A stretch of DNA of 48,895 nt from Bacteroidota bacterium (lineage in GTDB: Bacteria > Bacteroidota > Bacteroidia > Chitinophagales > Saprospiraceae), in contig JAFMDF010000031.1 in the NCBI GenBank assembly GCA_017857395.1, positions 1 through 48,895 of the forward strand. Direction: 5' to 3'. This document shows positions 1 through 9,856 of the stretch, piece after piece. The notes under the pieces are model-generated. The model did not search any database and was not told where the DNA came from. It saw only the letters and a list, made by a program, of their open reading frames with translations. Position numbers and translations under genes: made by a program. How positions within the stretch are numbered: position 1 is the stretch's first letter; every line of letters begins with the position of its first letter.

Positions 1-12
1 CAATAGTTTTGC

Positions 13-264
13 CTATTTTTTTTGAACGTCTTTCCGTCCAAAGTCTAAATTATTTGGCGCTTGCCAATTGAAATGCCTATATCCAGCATCTCCACATACA
101 TCTATTCCTACACTATAACTCTGACTAGCCCCATCAGCAGGTAAATTCGGAATGATTATCTCTTGTGGGCTTCCGGTCGCAGGAGTCGAATAGATGGTAT
201 TAAAATCAGCGTCTTTAACCGTAATCATTGGATTATCCAAAATGGTGTAATACTCAATTGACAT
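13..264 (-). CDS. Orphan fragment of a secreted-type protein (83 aa)
   Basis: I do not recognise a family. The 83-residue product is rich in beta-strand-like segments (ITVKDADF, EIIIPNLPADG, SYSVGIDVCGDAGYRH) and resembles part of an Ig/PKD-like extracellular domain. It has no signal peptide and no sorting domain. The open frame begins just after a TGA that lies inside repeat site A (275-300), so the ATG at 264 may only be the first methionine after a broken junction. The C-terminus is lysine-rich (RKDVQKK). It lies downstream of the giant gene at 390-8711 on the same strand and is probably a remnant or alternative piece of a similar surface protein, not a working gene. Confidence 0.4.
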   Translation of the reverse strand: MSIEYYTILDNPMITVKDADFNTIYSTPATGSPQEIIIPNLPADGASQSYSVGIDVCGDAGYRHFNWQAPNNLDFGRKDVQKK

Positions 265-274
265 TTTTTGGCTA

Positions 275-300
275 TATACTCTGAACGGTCAAGTATTTTG
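275..300 (+). repeat. Site A of a three-copy ~24-bp repeat
   Basis: Reads TATACTCTGAACGGTCAAG then TATTTTG on the plus strand. Its first 20 bases match site B (393-416, reverse strand) at 17 of 20 positions. A and B face each other as an inverted repeat about 92 bp apart. The shared core is GGTCAA. Between them lies a 7-bp hairpin, GTTAAGA-TTT-TCTTAAC, at 370-386. A simple hairpin/terminator reading is possible; a recombination site is the alternative. Confidence 0.5.
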
Positions 301-389
301 ATTTTAAATCCAAGATTTATGCTTGCAAAACGTTAGTTTTAACATTGATAATCAAATAGTTATATTTTTGTTAAGATTTTCTTAACAAT

Positions 390-3300
390 TCACAAAACTT
401 GACCGTTTCTAGTATAAGTAGCTGTTTGGTCATCACAGGTTTGTTCTAAGATTTTGTTGTCTAATAATAGAATACACATAGATCTAGTTTCCAATGTAAG
501 CACCTCACTACTAGGTTGATAAGCCCAAACCTGAATGTAAACAGTTTGATTAGGGCTAAAAGTGTTTGGCCAGTAACCATTTCCTCCCCCTGAAATTGGT
601 GGTGTGTTACATTGTAATAAACTAGCTTGATTGCCAGAACAATCTCTCCAAAAAGCAATACCATAAGGTTGTTGTAAATTATTAGGAGTAGACCAAGAAA
701 TTTCTAATGACCCATTCTCATCTGCGGTAGTTGCAAACCAAGTATCTACATATTCTGTACCATTGACACAAGGTGGGGTAATGCCACTATCGGTTGCTTC
801 GCTAAGATTATGTTGAACTGCTGCACCATTAATGGTAATGTTGATAGGGGAGTTACAATCTTCACCTGTTCCAGAGGAACAACTGCCCGTACTGTTTGCA
901 CAGAAAGCAGCGAAATCACCGCCGCCAGGTAGGTTAGGGTTATTGGAGAAATCATAACTGATATTACAATAATTATTTAGCGAAGTAGGAAAACAACCAG
1001 ATAGTTGATTACTATTTACATACAACCTCTGAATATTATTTAAATTTCCGAGTTCGATTGGTATTACTCCAGCTAATTGATTTGCTTGAAGCCATAAGTC
1101 CTCAAGATTATCTAGATTCTCCAATTCCGACGGAATAGAACCAGTCAATTGATTATTGCTCAAAATTAAATATTTGAGTTTATTTAAACTCCCTAGTTCA
1201 GAGGGGATGGTGCTAGTCAATTGATTATTACTTAAAGTAAGGGTATGCAGCATACTTAAATTTCCAAGTTCTACTGGTATGATGCCATTCAATTGATTTG
1301 CGGCTAGAATAAGAGATTGCAGGCTGTCTAAGTTACCTAATTCAATAGGGATTGTTCCTGTTAGCTGATTGTGGGCTAAATCTAACGAGCTGAGCTTACT
1401 TAAACTTCCGAGTTCAGCAGGGATTGAACCTGTTAAATTGGTATTATTTAGCCACAATAACTGAAGGTTATTCAAATTTCCTAGTTCTGTAGGAATTGAG
1501 CCAATCAATTGATTCGTGTATAATAATAAAGATTGGAGATTGCTTAAATTGCCGAGTTCAGCAGGAATTGAGCCAGTTAGATTTGGATTGTTTGCTAAAC
1601 TAAGAATTTGTAATTGGCTTAGATTGCCTACCTCTTTTGGAATAGTACCGTCTAAATTATTATTGTTTAAAAATAATTGGAGTACACACCTATCGGAATT
1701 TAAGAAAACGCCATGCCATGAATCCATTGGTTGACTCAAATCCCAAGTACTAGTCCAATTTGCTCCATCAGTATCATTGTATAAATCTACCAAAACTAAA
1801 CTGTCCAATTCGCTACAACTAGTTTGAACTGGTTGACAAGTCAAAGTAATCGTATCTACACAATAGACATACGGAGCATCTACAGGGTCTAAGGAATAAT
1901 ATTTTAAGGCTACTTCAACTGCTTGATTTGGTGTCGTATTATCTAAGCAGAAATTAAATAAATTAGCCGTCATTCCTTGTGGCAGTCCTGCTCTAGCAGG
2001 AATGGAATTTACGGTTAATATATTATTGTGTTGAGAAAAACCTAATCCTGAAGCAACTTGAACATTGGAGAAAATTATCCCGCTTGCTAATGGTTCTAAA
2101 TCTATTTGACTAATTAAAGAAGCATTATTGGTTAAATTCATAAAGAAACAACAGCCTTCTGCTTCACTTGTTGTGCTAGGGTTTAAATCTAAACAAGAAT
2201 CATCGGTGACTATATTTTGGTCACAATAGGTCTGACTGGCAATGCCTTCATCAAAGATAGTAGTTGCATAGTCAGTAGCGGTTACAGGGCTAATGCCATT
2301 TGTTGAATAATTCGTAGTAACAGAGTTAGGCATAATTGTCTCTAAAGTAGCATCTTCACAATCAAAACAATCTACGTCATTTAATAAGCCATCCATATCG
2401 GTTTTGCCAATCCAGGTATCAAATTTATTTTTTTTACCTGTTAAATCATAAATCCAAGCATCCCCAAACAAAGCAAATCCTCCGTCGTTAGTTAGAATAC
2501 ATTCATACAACGTAGAAAATTTGTTACTTTCATTATAAGTTCTAGACCAGATTAGGTCTCCATTATTATCCATTTTGTGCAGAAAGCCTCTTCCTGTAGG
2601 TGTGAAATCATTTTCTTGTTGATAACCAGAAAAGAAGTATTCTGTAGCATTTTTTATATCTAAATCTAAAGCAACTTCTTTTTGTCCAAGAATACTAGAA
2701 CCTCCTTTTTTAGCCCAGATTACATTTCCAAAGCCTGATAAAGTACCTGTTATCTTCATAGTCACCCAATTGGAGTGAGAACCATCCCAAGTTTCTCCTG
2801 TAATTAGAAGTTCATTTGTAGCAGGAATTTGCTTAATCGCATATCCTATATCCTCATTGCTATTGGTTGTTAAATTATAGGTTTTGCTGGTAATGTCTTG
2901 TAAGTTGCTATGAATGCCTAATACTAATAGTTCATTTCCACTTTGCCCAGTAATCATATATCCAAAATTATCTAGATTAGTGACTTCTTCAATGCCTAAC
3001 CCTCTTGTACTAATAGTAGGATAGTTGAAAAAATATTGACGAAGTTCTGGTGCTGTACTTGGGGTATTTTCATTCCAACGCATGACAAAAGCCATGGAGG
3101 AATTGTCGGTTGTTCTAAGCAAATCTCCTACTATTACAAAATCACCATTACTATCCTGAATAATTTGATTAGTTTTGAAACTAAGGCTTGAGAGTGGATT
3201 AACCGTCAATTTTTTAGTCCATAAGACATTACCTGACAAGTCAAATCGCAGTAACATTACCTCGTAATTCGTTGAGTTTTCTGTAAAACTAGTAGCAGCG

Positions 3301-6300
3301 ACATATCCTTCACAATTAGCTACTTCAATTAAATCCATGTGTTCTTTTGCGAATTGGATGTTGGTATTCGTTCCATTAATTTCTAAAGGATTACTTTTTA
3401 ATTGGCCATTTTGGTCTAGTTTGGCAAACAAGAAACGAGCATCTCCATTAGATGGCCCGATGGTTCTTTCTAGTGCACCTATCACTGCAAAATCACCATT
3501 ACAATCCTCTACTCCGCTATAAATCCATTCATTGGTAGGGAAATCGGATACATCGGGTGTTGAAAAAGAGGTACTAAAAGTAGTAAATGATGGATTAGCT
3601 ACTTCAGTTGAACCACAATTATTCGTTGCTCCACAAGAAGGCAAAGTAAGCGTATCCAGTACATTTTCAAAACAACAAGTATCGGCACTACTAAAATAAG
3701 TAAACGCCAAACGAGATTTGAATACAATCTCTGATGCATTCGGCAATGTCCCTGTCGTACTTTCAATACAAGTAGTTATGGTTTCAGACTGTCCTGAATC
3801 CAATGGATTAGTTAAAGGGAAAATGCCACCAGTTGGGATAAATTGTAAGTCAGCAGGAGAAACTATTTGTACATGGACATCTGTTGCGCTAAAAGAGATA
3901 GAAGACTGATTGGTAACGGTAAAGGTATAATTATACTTATCGTTTGCTTCATTACAAGTAATAATAGGTTCGGTGATTTCAAGACATTTAAAATCGGCAT
4001 CACATTCAAAAATCAAGGTGTCTCTGCATAAGACAGTATCTATTCCTGCAGCGGATAATCCATACCAGATTAATTCTACTTCTTGTGGTATTTCTGATTG
4101 GTCAATATCATCCAAACAGAATTGAATGAGGTCGTCAAAGAAACCATTAGGAATCATCGCAGAATTGATAGGTACCCAATCTATACTACTATCACTAGAA
4201 CTATAACTTGCCCAATCATCTTTACTTGGTCCACCAATAGCATGGTAGCCAAAAATAACCCCTGAGGTAATAATTTTAGTTTCAATTTTAGTAAAAACTT
4301 CATATTGACAATGATTGATGACATCCAATTTGGTACAGCATGCTTGTAAAGCGGCATCTGTTACCAAATCTTGTTGAACAATACTTATGTCATCGCAGGG
4401 GTCGCAACAAGGCACTAATTCTACGCAAACTTGCTCTTGAGCATGGCAGCAGGCACTAAAATCAGCGGATAATAAGCCTACATAAAAACAAGTTGAAGTA
4501 GGGACTAAGCTAGGATTGTCGGCAATAATTTTAACACAAATATTATTAGAGGTGTTACCTGCGGGTACTGGATTTGGGCTTAAATTAATGAGTATAGATG
4601 GAGTAGCAGCACTAGCACTACATTGACTAAAAGTATAGCCTGCACTAATATTTTGTAATACCACACTACTTGCTGCGGTATTAGAATTGTTTTTTACTTT
4701 AAAATTATAAAAATATTCTAATGGATTTTCTGGATTACATTCGATAGATGTTTCCAAAATTTCTATACAAGGTGGGAACGTATCAAGTACTATACATTCT
4801 GTCGTTAAAGTATCAACACATACTACTTCTTCACAGTTTTGCCCAATGGTTTCATACCATTTTACGACATATTTTTGGATGGGGGCATATTGATTATCTA
4901 AAGTATCTATACAGAATTCAAAGGCATTAAGTGACCATCCCGTAGGAATAGAACCGCTAGAATGAGTTACCGCAAACTTATCATTGGTTGGTGTACCGTC
5001 AAAAGAAAAGTCAAGTCCTAAGTTCTGGCTACTCATTACCCAATTAGGGTTTAATAGTTCAACTTCGACTTTGGTAATATTACTGCCAATGTCATTAAAT
5101 AAACTTATTGGATAGCAACAAATATCAGTGAAGCCTAGTTGAACATTGATGGCAGCAGATAGTTTTTTACAATCTGTCTCTTTCTTTGGACAGTCCGTAC
5201 ATCGGAATACTTCTACGTCACCTATTTCATATTTTTGCCTAGAATCATATCGTTGGTCAAGGTCAATGAATATATCGGTACTACCATTATTGGTCGGGTC
5301 ATTGCAAGGCTGTACAACCCCCTTTATACCGTAAACGCGTTGATTATTGCTAGTAGACATATAATTACCAGTGGTCCAAACAATCGAGTCACAACCTGCC
5401 AAATAATCATTGTTATTTTCTGCATAACCATAATCAACTCCTCCTGCCGAATTAGAATAATTAGAGGAACTTTGTCCTACAAAATACTCTTTATTGTATA
5501 CCCAATTTCCATTAATCAAAACATATTCATAAACATGAGCATCATACCATTTGCCTCTTTCTGTTACTAACATCTTACCTTTATTGGAAAAGGCAATGTC
5601 GGTAATTATATCTTCTCCATTAGCAGGAAAGGCGGTTATTTCTTGTACCTCTGCTCCTGTATAGATACAATTTCCATTGAGTGTTCCTGTAAAATCTCCG
5701 TTAAGGTCAAGAGCTATCGACCATAATTCATTTGGTACATTAATACCAACTTGTCGAGCGAAATAGACTCTAACGATGCCATTGATTTTAAAAACGCCAA
5801 CCCCCCAGAGTAATTCTCCAGTGGATTCTTTTCCTGCTAAATCAGTCCCTGTTCCAAAAGGATCATATATTCCTTTAATATTTCCAGTTAAAATATCAAT
5901 TTGATAGATTCGACCATCTTCGGTATTAGTAGCAAATAACTGGTCATTATATTGATCATAAACAATATTGCCAATTCCGTTGCCCTTATCGGAAGAGGAG
6001 TTGCCAGTATTTGGTATACTATTACTTGCTATTAGATTACATGGTGTAGCAGGAATAGTGGTGGTGGAAACAAAGACAGAAGTATTATTTAAATTATTAC
6101 CTCTTGTCCGATAAATACCTCCTGTTCCCGCTGGTCCTACTTGATTGCCTAAGTGATTGACTCCATCTAATCTATAAATGTCCGTAGCCGCCAAAAAAAT
6201 ATCACCATTGGTTTTATTGATAGCTATTCCAAATACTTGTCCGATACTATCCCCATCCCACTGCGGTGGATGATAAGATTTAATTATATTAGTACCTTGG

Positions 6301-8711
6301 TTGAAATTATTCCAATCTGAACCAATAGGGGCAGAAGCATTTGGGCGTACATCAAAAATGGCAGCGACTGGCCCTCCTCCTTGTCTTGGGTCAGAGAAAC
6401 AAGTTGCTACTGCCATGCCACATTGAAAACTATTGAGGAGACATAGATTGTCTTCAATAACAATCGTCTGCTCCCAAACAGTATCACAAACCACATCTCC
6501 ATTTAATATTTTTCTACCTTTTACACAGAAATTATACGACCCTACACCTCCAAAATTATGTATTACTACCTCGGACCAAGATTTCCCAGTTATTTCATAG
6601 GTGCCATCACAGTCCAAATCATAGTCTAGTCTATCAGGGTAAAGTCCTCCGCTTACCTTTGGGGTAATCGTCACATCTGGATTATTTCCAGCACATAAAG
6701 CAACAGTATCAAGTGAAATATTAAAATCAATTTCCGACCAAGAAATGGTTTCACAATTATATTGGTCACAAAAGTCTTGGTTCATCGCAATACCTTGAGG
6801 AGTGTAGCTTGCTGGTATTCTTTCCAAACTTTGTCTATTTCCTCCTATTTTTTCGGATGTAGTAACAGTAACAGAATTAGAGGTCACCGAAATATCTTCA
6901 TAACAATCACAATTAAATAAATTACCGTTTTCACCAGTCTTTAAGGCGTAAATATCTGTATAAGTAGAATACGATCCAGGGAAATTATTAGTTGGAATAT
7001 ACTCTCCAATAGCTCCTACACAAAAATATCCACCATCTGCACTTAATTCAATATCAGAAAAAGAAGAGAAATCGGAATCAGGATTTATGTATTTATAAGA
7101 CCAATTAACAGAAAAATCTGTTTCATTAACTTCAAGTAAATAGGCTCTTGTTGGAAAACCCGTTCCTAGGGGTGATATTGAATTTGAAAAGCCAGTACCA
7201 CTTATGACATAATTACCCTCGTGATTAATAACAAAAGCATCTGCTGTTTCAATTCCACTATTATTTATATCTAAATGATTACTTCTCAGCACCTCAAAAT
7301 AATCTCCTAAAATGGCATCACTTCTATAGCGTAATTCTAAAATAAATGGGGAACTATTTACTTGGCCTAGAATTGCAATATGTCCATTACTTTTTTGAAT
7401 AATATCGTATCCTATACTAGTTCCTTGACTAAAAGTAAAAGGATACAAATTCCCAAATACTATATCTCCAGATTTATTGACAACTAATATAAAAACTTTT
7501 TGAGGGGTTCCTATTTTTCCTGTAATAGCATAATATTGACCGTTTCCTAAGGTGATTTCTGTAGCTGCTTCAGCATAAATGTCTGTTCCAAAATTATAAA
7601 TAAAACCTATAGGAGTAGGGCTATTACAAGCATCTCCAAATGCTAAAAAAAGGTTTCTTCTGACACCATTACTAAAATCAGTAGCGGTACCTCCAATTAA
7701 ATAAGCTCCATCACTAGCTTCCGTTATAAATTCACCCCTAATTGTTTGGTCTGTATTAAAAGAATAAGGAGTAGAAACTACACTATTTGATGCAATTTTT
7801 TCAAATATTAAATCTTCATTTGTAAGGTTCCCTCCACTATAACCCGTTAAAATATAACTTTTGCCTGTGTCGTCGGCACAAGTAGATTTAATTATATCTT
7901 GCGGATTATCCGTATTAGGAACCCCTGATGGATTATTTTTATTATTGACAAAATTTCTCGTTTGATCTCCTTTATAATCAAGGATAGTTATTTGAGTGTT
8001 TGGAGTGGTATTTCCACTTAATACAGGTGCAGAGGAACGACTTAGTATTACATAGTTACCATTATCATAGAGTCCTTTTATCCCATGTTCGTTATAACCA
8101 TAATCTGGGCTTCCAGCATCTGTTCGAGACGTGATTATTGTACTAAAAGTTCGGATATCAGGATTTTCTCCACAGTTATCCACATCTGTTAATGGTCCAA
8201 AACCATCTTCAGTTTGATAGGCAATCTTTATAATAAGTCCTTCTGCACAACTTTGATGTACTAATCCAATATCATCTTTTCCATCCCCATTGAAGTCGCC
8301 TACTAAGTGTTCATAGTTTCCGTCGAACCCACTTGTTTTCGTTTGTACAATGGGATTGAATGTGCCATCACCATTACTTGTGGCAACATTAATAATAAAC
8401 CCAAATTGTGAACTAAGATGACAAAGCCCCACATCATCTTTTCCGTCTCCATTGAAGTCACCAACTAAATTCTCATAGACTCCTCCAAATCCACTATGTA
8501 GCGTAGATTGTATGAGCGGTTGAAATCGAGCATTGCCATTATTAAGAACGACCTTCACGAAATAACCAGACGAATAATTCAAAGGTACTACCCCTAAATC
8601 ATCCCCATTAACGCCATCAAAATCTCCAACAATATGCTCGTAATGTCCATCAAAACCTGGATCAAGAATTATCTTTTCCATAGTGCCAAACGTTCCATCT
8701 CCATTTCCCAA
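390..8711 (-). CDS. Giant FG-GAP / propeller / LRR surface protein, truncated at both ends
   Basis: 2,773 residues, secreted-type architecture. Residues about 1-180 are FG-GAP/VCBS repeats (VGDFNGDGKDD three times). Two long propeller-like blocks with similar endings follow (about 190-680 and 1780-2200), separated by cysteine-rich DUF11-like/Ig-like modules. Ten 24-residue plant-type LRRs (L.G.IP.ELGNL) lie around 2340-2585, then a jelly-roll-like C-terminal domain. Both ends are odd. The only start is a TTG inside an FG-GAP unit (GNGDGTFG); upstream the frame runs 14 more codons to a TGA inside site C, with no signal peptide. The protein ends abruptly in site B with no T9SS sorting domain. 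I infer an adhesin or matrix protein in a silent, truncated or recombined state. Its boundaries coincide with the repeat sites. Confidence 0.7.
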   Translation of the reverse strand: MGNGDGTFGTMEKIILDPGFDGHYEHIVGDFDGVNGDDLGVVPLNYSSGYFVKVVLNNGNARFQPLIQSTLHSGFGGVYENLVGDFNGDGKDDVGLCHLSSQFGFIINVATSNGDGTFNPIVQTKTSGFDGNYEHLVGDFNGDGKDDIGLVHQSCAEGLIIKIAYQTEDGFGPLTDVDNCGENPDIRTFSTIITSRTDAGSPDYGYNEHGIKGLYDNGNYVILSRSSAPVLSGNTTPNTQITILDYKGDQTRNFVNNKNNPSGVPNTDNPQDIIKSTCADDTGKSYILTGYSGGNLTNEDLIFEKIASNSVVSTPYSFNTDQTIRGEFITEASDGAYLIGGTATDFSNGVRRNLFLAFGDACNSPTPIGFIYNFGTDIYAEAATEITLGNGQYYAITGKIGTPQKVFILVVNKSGDIVFGNLYPFTFSQGTSIGYDIIQKSNGHIAILGQVNSSPFILELRYRSDAILGDYFEVLRSNHLDINNSGIETADAFVINHEGNYVISGTGFSNSISPLGTGFPTRAYLLEVNETDFSVNWSYKYINPDSDFSSFSDIELSADGGYFCVGAIGEYIPTNNFPGSYSTYTDIYALKTGENGNLFNCDCYEDISVTSNSVTVTTSEKIGGNRQSLERIPASYTPQGIAMNQDFCDQYNCETISWSEIDFNISLDTVALCAGNNPDVTITPKVSGGLYPDRLDYDLDCDGTYEITGKSWSEVVIHNFGGVGSYNFCVKGRKILNGDVVCDTVWEQTIVIEDNLCLLNSFQCGMAVATCFSDPRQGGGPVAAIFDVRPNASAPIGSDWNNFNQGTNIIKSYHPPQWDGDSIGQVFGIAINKTNGDIFLAATDIYRLDGVNHLGNQVGPAGTGGIYRTRGNNLNNTSVFVSTTTIPATPCNLIASNSIPNTGNSSSDKGNGIGNIVYDQYNDQLFATNTEDGRIYQIDILTGNIKGIYDPFGTGTDLAGKESTGELLWGVGVFKINGIVRVYFARQVGINVPNELWSIALDLNGDFTGTLNGNCIYTGAEVQEITAFPANGEDIITDIAFSNKGKMLVTERGKWYDAHVYEYVLINGNWVYNKEYFVGQSSSNYSNSAGGVDYGYAENNNDYLAGCDSIVWTTGNYMSTSNNQRVYGIKGVVQPCNDPTNNGSTDIFIDLDQRYDSRQKYEIGDVEVFRCTDCPKKETDCKKLSAAINVQLGFTDICCYPISLFNDIGSNITKVEVELLNPNWVMSSQNLGLDFSFDGTPTNDKFAVTHSSGSIPTGWSLNAFEFCIDTLDNQYAPIQKYVVKWYETIGQNCEEVVCVDTLTTECIVLDTFPPCIEILETSIECNPENPLEYFYNFKVKNNSNTAASSVVLQNISAGYTFSQCSASAATPSILINLSPNPVPAGNTSNNICVKIIADNPSLVPTSTCFYVGLLSADFSACCHAQEQVCVELVPCCDPCDDISIVQQDLVTDAALQACCTKLDVINHCQYEVFTKIETKIITSGVIFGYHAIGGPSKDDWASYSSSDSSIDWVPINSAMIPNGFFDDLIQFCLDDIDQSEIPQEVELIWYGLSAAGIDTVLCRDTLIFECDADFKCLEITEPIITCNEANDKYNYTFTVTNQSSISFSATDVHVQIVSPADLQFIPTGGIFPLTNPLDSGQSETITTCIESTTGTLPNASEIVFKSRLAFTYFSSADTCCFENVLDTLTLPSCGATNNCGSTEVANPSFTTFSTSFSTPDVSDFPTNEWIYSGVEDCNGDFAVIGALERTIGPSNGDARFLFAKLDQNGQLKSNPLEINGTNTNIQFAKEHMDLIEVANCEGYVAATSFTENSTNYEVMLLRFDLSGNVLWTKKLTVNPLSSLSFKTNQIIQDSNGDFVIVGDLLRTTDNSSMAFVMRWNENTPSTAPELRQYFFNYPTISTRGLGIEEVTNLDNFGYMITGQSGNELLVLGIHSNLQDITSKTYNLTTNSNEDIGYAIKQIPATNELLITGETWDGSHSNWVTMKITGTLSGFGNVIWAKKGGSSILGQKEVALDLDIKNATEYFFSGYQQENDFTPTGRGFLHKMDNNGDLIWSRTYNESNKFSTLYECILTNDGGFALFGDAWIYDLTGKKNKFDTWIGKTDMDGLLNDVDCFDCEDATLETIMPNSVTTNYSTNGISPVTATDYATTIFDEGIASQTYCDQNIVTDDSCLDLNPSTTSEAEGCCFFMNLTNNASLISQIDLEPLASGIIFSNVQVASGLGFSQHNNILTVNSIPARAGLPQGMTANLFNFCLDNTTPNQAVEVALKYYSLDPVDAPYVYCVDTITLTCQPVQTSCSELDSLVLVDLYNDTDGANWTSTWDLSQPMDSWHGVFLNSDRCVLQLFLNNNNLDGTIPKEVGNLSQLQILSLANNPNLTGSIPAELGNLSNLQSLLLYTNQLIGSIPTELGNLNNLQLLWLNNTNLTGSIPAELGSLSKLSSLDLAHNQLTGTIPIELGNLDSLQSLILAANQLNGIIPVELGNLSMLHTLTLSNNQLTSTIPSELGSLNKLKYLILSNNQLTGSIPSELENLDNLEDLWLQANQLAGVIPIELGNLNNIQRLYVNSNQLSGCFPTSLNNYCNISYDFSNNPNLPGGGDFAAFCANSTGSCSSGTGEDCNSPINITINGAAVQHNLSEATDSGITPPCVNGTEYVDTWFATTADENGSLEISWSTPNNLQQPYGIAFWRDCSGNQASLLQCNTPPISGGGNGYWPNTFSPNQTVYIQVWAYQPSSEVLTLETRSMCILLLDNKILEQTCDDQTATYTRNGQVL
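393..416 (-). repeat. Site B of a three-copy ~24-bp repeat, at the 3' end of the giant ORF
   Basis: On the reverse strand it reads TATACTAGAAACGGTCAAG then TTTTG. It contains the last codons of the giant ORF (TRNGQVL, stop just beyond). It matches site C (8740-8763, plus strand) at 17 of 24 positions and site A at 17 of 20, so B and C bracket the giant ORF in inverted orientation. Confidence 0.5.
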
Positions 8712-8739
8712 AGCAATGTTGGCAAACTGTATTATTGAA

Positions 8740-8763
8740 TATGCAAAAACTGGTCAAAATTTG
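8740..8763 (+). repeat. Site C of a three-copy ~24-bp repeat, at the 5' end of the giant ORF
   Basis: Reads TATGCAAAAACTGGTCAAAA then TTTG on the plus strand, matching site B at 17 of 24 positions. Read on the plus strand it encodes YAKTGQNL and stays open to a TAA at 8884-8886. Read on the reverse strand it contains the TGA just upstream of the giant ORF. The frame of GGT CAA (Gly-Gln) is the same as in sites A and B. Confidence 0.45.
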
Positions 8764-8896
8764 ATTGGTGGTCGATACAGGTCTATATCAACACAATTCA
8801 GTATTAGCAATTCGATTCCAGATGACTCTGTAAAAAGGTGTTTAACCCCTAAAGCACCTCAAACAGGCGGGGGACAACACAAATAAATTTAATAAT

Positions 8897-9856
8897 TTGA
8901 AATATATCTTTCTAACAAGCATATTCTTATTAGCTTTAAGCCAAAAAATACTAGGTCAGGACTTAAAGGAAATAGAAATAGCGGATTCATTATCTACTAT
9001 TGGAGATTTTAAGAAAGCAAATACCCTTTACAAACAACTGCTTACAAAACAGCAAAAAAATGAAGAATGGCGAGGCTCTATAGAGGTTACCATAAAATTG
9101 GTTAACAATTACTATAATCAACGAAGGGTTAATGATGCACTTCTATTACTTAATAATACTATTGATTTTTATGCAGAAAACCTCACATTTACAGATAGCC
9201 TTATTGCAATTCTATTTCACAAAAAAGGTATTGGACTTACCTTAAAGAAAGATTTTAAATCCTCTATTCCATTTTATCAAAGAGCAATTAAAATCCGAAA
9301 GGGAATAACGAAAAAGAATTACCCAGATATTATTAAATGCTTAAATAATATAGGCATATGTTATTATGAGTTAAGCGAACCTGATTCTGCGACTTTATAT
9401 TTAGAACAAGCTTTAAAGCTTCAACCAAAAGCCCCATATAGTTCAATTTCCGATACCTATACTATTTTAAGTAGGCTTAATAGAGATTTAGGAAATTTTA
9501 CAAAGGCAGAAGATTATTACCTAGCAAATTTAAGCGTATCTCGAGTACTAAAAAAAGCTGATTGGGAAATTGCCAATGAATATTTAGATTTTTCCCATTT
9601 CTATATTGATTCTGAACAGTATGAAAAAACAGTTAAAATTACCCAAATGGCTATTTTCTACTATGAAAGAATTGACCAAAAATACCCAGAAGACTATGAA
9701 GGCATCGCCAATAGTTACAATAATCAAGGTTTTGCTTACAGAAAATTGGAGGACTATAATCTAGCACTAGGTAAACTAAATTTAGCATTGGAGTTTGGAA
9801 AATTGGGTTGGTTAAATCAGAAAAAAGATGCTTTTGCTGATGTCTTATTAATATAG
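8897..9856 (+). CDS. TPR-CHAT protein, 5' part of a frameshifted gene
   Basis: 319 residues with an N-terminal signal peptide (YIFLTSIFLLALSQKILGQ) followed by TPR units of the type NIGICYYELSEPDSATLYLEQAL. The start is TTG at 8897; no ATG is available. It ends prematurely at TAG 9854-9856. The plus-1 frame continues without a stop from 9841 to 11982 and completes the next TPR (NIGITFREKHDFEEAF) and the CHAT domain. One extra A near 9850 (TTATTAAATATAGG for TTATTAATATAGG) would restore one gene of about 1,029 codons. This is either a real inactivating or phase-type frameshift or a sequencing error. The gene diverges from the giant surface gene, with about 185 bp between them. Confidence 0.75.
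   Translation: MKYIFLTSIFLLALSQKILGQDLKEIEIADSLSTIGDFKKANTLYKQLLTKQQKNEEWRGSIEVTIKLVNNYYNQRRVNDALLLLNNTIDFYAENLTFTDSLIAILFHKKGIGLTLKKDFKSSIPFYQRAIKIRKGITKKNYPDIIKCLNNIGICYYELSEPDSATLYLEQALKLQPKAPYSSISDTYTILSRLNRDLGNFTKAEDYYLANLSVSRVLKKADWEIANEYLDFSHFYIDSEQYEKTVKITQMAIFYYERIDQKYPEDYEGIANSYNNQGFAYRKLEDYNLALGKLNLALEFGKLGWLNQKKDAFADVLLI

Noticed and set aside
275-416. Integron attC-like site at the A/B inverted repeat
   Set aside because: The size and folded shape are suggestive, but the required RYYYAAC and GTTRRRY core sites are absent and no integrase gene is visible.
1516-5570. Plus-strand ORFs of 60-111 codons inside the giant gene
   Set aside because: They are antisense shadows of repetitive LRR and propeller codons with no recognisable family or start context.
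8683-8886. 67-codon plus-strand ORF over the giant gene's 5' end
   Set aside because: Its first part is antisense to the giant gene. Only the tail after site C may have meaning, which is treated in the inversion finding.
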